64,000 nucleotides of DNA from Saprospiraceae bacterium (GTDB lineage: Bacteria > Bacteroidota > Bacteroidia > Chitinophagales > Saprospiraceae). The stretch is from assembly GCA_021604865.1 (NCBI GenBank), contig BQJU01000004.1, positions 62,001-126,000 on the forward strand, given 5' to 3'. The notes beneath the pieces were generated by a model that searched no databases, was not told the origin of the DNA, and worked only from the letters and a program-made list of their open reading frames with translations. Position numbers and translations under genes: made by a program. This document shows positions 60,801-64,000 of this stretch, piece by piece. How positions within the stretch are numbered: position 1 is the stretch's first letter; each line of letters starts with the position of its first letter.

Positions 60801-61907
60801 CGTTGTGTTGTCATTGAAACAGCGAATACATTCTATATTAATGGTGGTTTCCCTACAGATCCAGGTACAACGAACCAGGGAACAAATCATTTTGATGTAC
60901 GTAAGGCACCTAGTGTTACTAAGGATGATAATGATCAAGACGGTTTGCCTGATATTGATACTTCCGAACCTAGAACTGGTTTCGGTTGGTTCCCAGGTTA
61001 TGCCGTTGATGTAGAAACCGGACAACGCCTGAATATCTTCTTCGGTGAGAATACAGTCTATGACGGTACATTCTTCCCCGAAACTTACAATTCAGCACCT
61101 ACTGGTAGAGACATGATGTTCAATCCTTCCTCTCAGATGGAATTGAATCTGGTTGGTTTAACTGATTTATATCAGTTTTATGCCGGTGGTCAACACTTTG
61201 TGTATGTAACAGGAACACCTTATGATGGATGTGAAGCACTTTCTGAACGCCTGGTTGCATCGCCGCAAGCACTGTTGAAAGTCAAAGCGGTCAAGGAAAT
61301 TACCTGGGCAGGTTTGGTTATGCCGTTGAGAGAAACGCCATTCAAATCTTATGCCGATGGTTTGATCCCCAATGATGTACGGGTTAAACTACGTGTGAAT
61401 AATCCATATCAGGTAGAGGTGGACAATGATGAAACACAAGGATTTGATGATCGTACAGGTACGGGTGTTAATGCTTACCATCCAGCTTATCGCTTTAAGT
61501 TAGAAGGTAAACAAGCCGAGGCTCTGAATGAAGAAACCTTGGAAACAGCGCTGGACTTGATAAACATGGTACCTAATCCATATTACGGATTCTCTGACTA
61601 CGAACAATCACAGTTTGAAACTACCGTAAAGATTACCAATTTGCCCGCAAAGTGTGTGGTCAATATTTATTCTCTTGATGGTAAGTTTATTCGCCGATAT
61701 AACCGCGATGAGCTTGGCTCTAATGCGAAAGGTTCTGGTATAAGCCGCAATCAGATATTGCCAGATCTGGAATGGGACTTGAAAAATAGCAAGGGTATTC
61801 CAATCGCTAGTGGAGTGTATCTGATCCACGTTTCAGCTGAAGGACTTGGTGAACGCACCTTGAAATGGTTTGGTGTAAACCGTCAGTTTGACGCATCTGG
61901 ATTATAA
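57813..61907 (+). CDS. Large secreted protein with T9SS-type C-terminal domain
   Basis: 1364 residues with a signal peptide (1-22, ending in VAEA). The body has no repeats that I recognise; it is rich in Asp, Asn and Gly, with calcium-binding-like loops such as DLDGDDEYNPDRGDFP and DDNDQDGLPDIDTSEP, and it contains AWWDGNDGRYVVP near residue 75. The last 85 residues (NMVPNPYYGFSDYEQSQFET, then VNIYSLDGKFIRRYNRDE and a GVYLIHVSAEG close) are a sorting-type domain with an unusual tail (ERTLKWFGVNRQFD). This points to export by the type IX secretion system to the cell surface. Comparable giant proteins lie next to TonB receptors and PorV-like barrels in related genomes as I remember them; function is unknown. 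Confidence 0.82.
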   Translation: MLKIKSWLLATLCLGMFVVAEAHINPEVENRPINNGNTDQESNTVSYRDNCDNAVSQMDQAINNVRARLTTGGDAWWDGNDGRYVVPKVPAGATEVSSIFAGAVWLGGLDDGNALKVAAQTYGRGSGNFDFWPGPLVPEGPDQGTVEKETCSKWDMFFTVSRKDIDEHIRRHQEAVEQGVPYTDIPRSVRGWPATGNEFFFDVHEFDLPNTSQGLAGFFDLDGDDEYNPDRGDFPIIEIRGCDKPQYGDEMTFWVYNDAGNTHAESNSPNKIRMEVQVQAFAYSTNDEINNMTFQRYKLINRALESIDSTFFAMWVDPDLGCYTDDYIGCDVEASLAYVYNEDAIDGTTGCNCEQGVNTYCDEVPILGVDYFRGPLDEFGNELGMSSFTYYNNGSVGSPAPGTTDPANETEYYNYISGSWKDGSPFTYGDDAYQDGAPIDYAFTEAPDNPNGWSMCTANLPFGDRRTVQASGPFRLDPGAVNELIVGVVWVADQAYPCPSIKKLKEADDIAQGLFDNCFDILDGPDAPDVDFIELDREIIAVFTNNGTSNNINEEYEENLLLDVPPGLDSTYNFEGYKLYQMSSADIDLSPENLEDPTKVRQIYQVDVKNNVSKIFNWETLSEPGDTPTEEEYFVPELQVDGENKGIRHTFQIKEDQFADGDRRLINHKKYYFIAIAYGHNEYTAFDPVAVLGQRRAYIIGRNNIGPESDGKPYTTIPRPIVDRTLKSAYSDGAVITRVDGLGTGNNFLDISDESRVAIEESFKDGGASFSGEITYRPGRGPIELAIYNPLDVVDGEFELKFTDNNPNDNTLGVNATWQLSSLTDPSAPVIVSENPISSFNQQIVSQYGFSVAIGQVAEPGSEQFIDPTNGLIGYEEEYAGGEDATPWLFGVSDGFTPSEGPLSNNIFDYLVTDPGERDEELDPEQAFSKVGPGYFTPYFLANWTTSGATLPYITPAWTNGSNGNNIVRTQLRANGGLGTLNNVDIVMTSNKELWSRCVVIETANTFYINGGFPTDPGTTNQGTNHFDVRKAPSVTKDDNDQDGLPDIDTSEPRTGFGWFPGYAVDVETGQRLNIFFGENTVYDGTFFPETYNSAPTGRDMMFNPSSQMELNLVGLTDLYQFYAGGQHFVYVTGTPYDGCEALSERLVASPQALLKVKAVKEITWAGLVMPLRETPFKSYADGLIPNDVRVKLRVNNPYQVEVDNDETQGFDDRTGTGVNAYHPAYRFKLEGKQAEALNEETLETALDLINMVPNPYYGFSDYEQSQFETTVKITNLPAKCVVNIYSLDGKFIRRYNRDELGSNAKGSGISRNQILPDLEWDLKNSKGIPIASGVYLIHVSAEGLGERTLKWFGVNRQFDASGL

Positions 61908-61914
61908 AAATTGT

Positions 61915-61950
61915 TTGACTTCCGGTGCCCTGGTCGGTACCGGAAGTCAA
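61915..61950 (+). terminator. Hairpin between the large secreted protein and the PorV-like gene
   Basis: TTGACTTCCGGT (61915-61926) and ACCGGAAGTCAA (61939-61950) form a perfect 12-bp stem; TTTATCATTTT follows. It begins 8 bp after the stop and lies 37 bp before the next start. Confidence 0.75.
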
Positions 61951-61986
61951 TTTATCATTTTAATAAGTTGAAGAAAAAAAATAATT

Positions 61987-63036
61987 ATGAATAAGATTCT
62001 CTACGGTTTATGTTCTCTGCTATTGGTGGGGGTCTTTGCCACTGAGCTGCGGGCTGGTAACCCTGATCGTCAGGGAGAAGCCGGAGCTTATGAGCTGCTG
62101 ATGATTCCCTATGCAAAGATGGCTGGTTTACATGCCATGACTACCGCTAATGTGAGTGGTGTTGAGGCTATTCGTCTTAATGTTGCCGGATTGGGAAGAA
62201 TCAATAAAACAGAAGTAAGTGTTAGCACCGGACGCTACCTGGAAGGAACAGGTATCAACATGAATGCTTTTGGTCTTGCTCAGAAAGTCGGTTCAAACGG
62301 AACCTTTGGGTTTAGTTTGATGGCATTGGACTTTGGCGATATTGCTGTTACCACAAGTGATCAACCAGAAGGTACAGGAGCTACTTTCTCTCCCAACTTT
62401 TTTAACCTGGGTTTATCCTATGCACATACTTTTGAAAACAAAGTATCGGTGGGCATAACGCTTAGAGGTGTGTCGGAATCTACTTCTGATATTTCTGCTT
62501 TTGCCCTTGCCGTTGATGCTGGAGTACAGTATGTTACTGGTGAAAAGGACGAGTTTAAATTTGGAATATCTTTACGTAATGTAGGTTCACGCATGAGGTT
62601 TGGAGGTGAAGGATTAGGTGCTTTGCGCCCGGCTCCAAGTGATCAGTATGAATTGACCTACGAAACCCGTGCTGCAGATTTTGAATTGCCATCAATGCTG
62701 AATATCGGTATGTCTTACGACTTTTTGATCGGCGACATGCACCGCGTTACTGCGATAGCTAACTTTACAGCCAATTCTTTCTCTCAGGATCAAGTGGGTG
62801 GTGGTTTGGAATATTCCCTTAACGAATTGTTTCAATTGCGCGCCGGCTACAAATATGAATTTGGTTCTGAAGAAGAGCTGGAAGCACCAATTTACACCGG
62901 ATTGAGCGCAGGAGCCAGCATTTCTCTGCCACTGAGCAAAGAAAATAAGGATGCCAGATTTTCAATCGATTATGCTTACCGGACTACTAAAGTATGGAGC
63001 GGTACACACAATATCGGTATCCGGTTTAATATTTAA
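61987..63036 (+). CDS. PorV/PorQ family outer-membrane barrel protein
   Basis: 349 residues with a signal peptide (1-23, ending in ELRAG). The mature start AGAYELLMIPYAKMAGLHAM, followed by VSGVEAIRLNVAGLGRINKT, is the family signature (the PorV/PorQ/DUF3308 group, in which a residue motif of the type A-x-x-N-P-A-G-L is usual and is NVAGL here). The rest is a 14-strand barrel of alternating residues, closing in WSGTHNIGIRFNI. PorV shuttles T9SS cargo to the attachment complex; relatives of unknown role are often encoded beside the large cargo genes, as here. The gene is the last of the three-gene locus and is followed by a strong hairpin. Confidence 0.88.
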   Translation: MNKILYGLCSLLLVGVFATELRAGNPDRQGEAGAYELLMIPYAKMAGLHAMTTANVSGVEAIRLNVAGLGRINKTEVSVSTGRYLEGTGINMNAFGLAQKVGSNGTFGFSLMALDFGDIAVTTSDQPEGTGATFSPNFFNLGLSYAHTFENKVSVGITLRGVSESTSDISAFALAVDAGVQYVTGEKDEFKFGISLRNVGSRMRFGGEGLGALRPAPSDQYELTYETRAADFELPSMLNIGMSYDFLIGDMHRVTAIANFTANSFSQDQVGGGLEYSLNELFQLRAGYKYEFGSEEELEAPIYTGLSAGASISLPLSKENKDARFSIDYAYRTTKVWSGTHNIGIRFNI

Positions 63037-63136
63037 CCTCCATTTTTGACCTTTAACAAAACAAAGATTTTGACGAAAAACCACAAGTAAAAGGTTAAAT
63101 TATACGAACCATTCCGGTTAAATTCATTGGCAACTC

Positions 63137-63167
63137 TTGAATTTATCATTAGGAATGCCTAATTTTG
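63137..63167 (+). promoter_or_regulatory. Promoter upstream of greA
   Basis: TTG at 63137-63139 and TAATTTTG at 63160-63167 (exact TAnnTTTG) are 20 bp apart. The expected start is near 63174, immediately before the hairpin at 63181. Confidence 0.6.
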
Positions 63168-63180
63168 GAGTTCAATAAAG

Positions 63181-63219
63181 CAAGAACGTTTTCACTTTGT
63201 ATAGGTGGAAGCGTTCTTG
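63181..63219 (+). terminator. Hairpin in the greA leader
   Basis: CAAGAACGTTTTCAC (63181-63195) and GTGGAAGCGTTCTTG (63205-63219) pair over 15 positions including two G-T, followed by TTTTAT. It is about 145 bp after the stop of the PorV-like gene and about 7 nt after a predicted transcription start, so it could terminate the PorV message, attenuate greA, or end a mini-RNA. Confidence 0.75.
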
Positions 63220-63468
63220 TTTTATATTTAAGAGGTACAACGGAGCCTTAATTAAATAATGTAAATAACTGAGAAGGAAAGCGGGAATATAAAATGCTCA
63301 AATTTGGCTTTCTAATCGGAAATTGTGATCGCTTCCCTGTATTAATGCTGTTCCGTTGTTTTTCCAGTCTTTTTATTGGTGATTGGTTTTGCTCCCCTTC
63401 AGGGACCTTGCTACTTGCTGGAAAACCAGGGAATGTTGGCGATCATTAATATGTAAAATTATTAGATT

Positions 63469-63942
63469 ATGACTATTAATTATTTAAGTCAAGAAGGATT
63501 TGAAAGGCTGAAAGCAAAGCTAGATGATTTAAAATCTCAAGGGCGGTCTGATGTAGCTAAAGCGATTGCCGAGGCCCGTGAAAAGGGTGACTTATCTGAA
63601 AATGCAGAATATGATGCAGCCAAAGAAGCTCAAGGCTTGCTAGAATTAAAGATTAATGAGTTGGAAAAAGTATTAGCCAATTCCCGGATTCTCGACCAAA
63701 GTACATTGGATACGTCCAAAGTGACCGTGTTTTGTAATGTAACCATCAAGAATAAAAAAAACGGCAAAGAAATGACCTACAAGCTGGTTTCCGAATCGGA
63801 AGCTGACCTGAAGACTCGCAAAATTTCGGTGAGCTCTCCTATGGGTCATGGTTTGCTTGGCAAGGCTGTTGGTGATACGGCTGAAATTACCACCCCTGGC
63901 GGTAAGCTTGTATTCGAGATTGTCAAAATTTCAATAGATTAA
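63469..63942 (+). CDS. greA: Transcription elongation factor GreA
   Basis: 157 residues. The N-terminal coiled coil has GDLSENAEYDAAKEAQG with Asp41 and Glu44 at the positions of the catalytic acidic tip known from E. coli GreA; the FKBP-like C-terminal domain carries the YKLVSESEAD and SPMGHGLLGKAVGD motifs. GreA rescues backtracked RNA polymerase by stimulating transcript cleavage in the secondary channel. Length and motifs are normal. The HIT gene starts two bases after its stop. Confidence 0.97.
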   Translation: MTINYLSQEGFERLKAKLDDLKSQGRSDVAKAIAEAREKGDLSENAEYDAAKEAQGLLELKINELEKVLANSRILDQSTLDTSKVTVFCNVTIKNKKNGKEMTYKLVSESEADLKTRKISVSSPMGHGLLGKAVGDTAEITTPGGKLVFEIVKISID

Positions 63943-63943
63943 C

Positions 63944-64000
63944 ATGGCCAGCATCTTCAGTCGGATTGTAAACGGAGAAATACCGAGCTACAAAATTGCA
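63944..64000 (+). CDS. HIT family hydrolase, 5' part only
   Basis: Nineteen codons to the end of the window read MASIFSRIVNGEIPSYKIA, which is the standard N-terminus of the HIT/HINT family of nucleotide phosphoramidases (SIFxRIxxGEIPxxKI). The gene begins one base after the greA stop, so the two are probably one operon. The catalytic His motif lies beyond the window. Confidence 0.82.
   Translation, partial: MASIFSRIVNGEIPSYKIA

Larger units (their letters stand above)
63037..63468. other. Leader region of greA
   Basis: 432 bp with a promoter (63137-63167), a hairpin terminator just after the expected start (63181-63219), and then 250 bp without a recognisable promoter before the greA ATG. 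I see no ORF in it. Either greA is controlled by premature termination or the hairpin ends a separate 50-nt RNA. Confidence 0.5.

Noticed and set aside
1-64000. CRISPR arrays, rRNA and tRNA genes
   Set aside because: I read for short evenly spaced repeats and for the T-arm word GTTCGAATC in noncoding DNA and found none; the only regular repeats are the 12-bp and 122-bp arrays.

Overview
The window reads as chromosome of a member of the Bacteroidota, most likely of the Saprospirales (Saprospiraceae, Lewinellaceae or Haliscomenobacteraceae); the order is an inference from gene style and not a match I could run. The evidence is a SusC/SusD pair with an STN domain controlled by an ECF sigma factor and a FecR anti-sigma, a hybrid one-protein two-component regulator, type IX secretion (T9SS) cargo tails, PorV/PorQ-type barrels, and promoters of the Bacteroidota type with a TAnnTTTG -7 box. 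Most of the window is ordinary chromosome; I saw no phage, plasmid backbone, rRNA, tRNA or CRISPR.

Layout. 1-7.0 kb: the tail of an upstream gene, a SnoaL-like protein, a large TPR hybrid histidine kinase/AraC regulator, and a lipoprotein glycosidase fused to a small polytopic membrane domain. 7.0-12.2 kb: a DUF7079-like protein, a remnant of a GNAT gene, a chromate transporter, a membrane-anchored AraC regulator, a secreted NTF2-like protein, a class D beta-lactamase lipoprotein and a MerR/TipAS regulator with a readable promoter. 12.2-19.8 kb: membrane proteins, an SLC12-like transporter, an M14 peptidase and a T9SS-tailed protein, interspersed with 145-bp inverted-repeat elements (MITE-like) and a tandem repeat array. 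19.8-28.7 kb: a T9SS lamin-tail/CBM-like protein and the SusD, SusC, FecR, sigma operon. 28.8-36.1 kb: a coupled alpha/beta hydrolase and DUF3524 glycosyltransferase, a SpoIIE phosphatase, a TM2/TPR/SHOCT protein, a CBS protein, and a pair consisting of an MNIO (DUF692) enzyme and a Cys-rich 65-residue peptide. 36.1-52 kb: a repeat-rich spacer, a UvrD-type helicase with an Fe-S nuclease domain, a sterol desaturase-like enzyme, a PLP decarboxylase, scpA, a DUF5682 protein, an M28 peptidase, two apparent orphan noncoding RNAs, and gpmI. 52-64 kb: small secreted proteins, a three-gene outer-membrane/T9SS locus whose genes are each followed by a strong hairpin, greA, and the start of a HIT-family gene.

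The most noteworthy system is the MNIO enzyme/precursor pair at 33940-35330. The small peptide has a signal-like leader, a CxxxCxxxC segment and a CPACGMG tail, directly upstream of a DUF692 enzyme that keeps all candidate iron ligands and carries an extra C-terminal segment of about 95 residues. This looks like a chryseobasin-type RiPP locus. Next in interest are the two adjacent promoter-to-terminator transcription units without ORFs at 49174-49743, and the family of 145-bp inverted-repeat elements.
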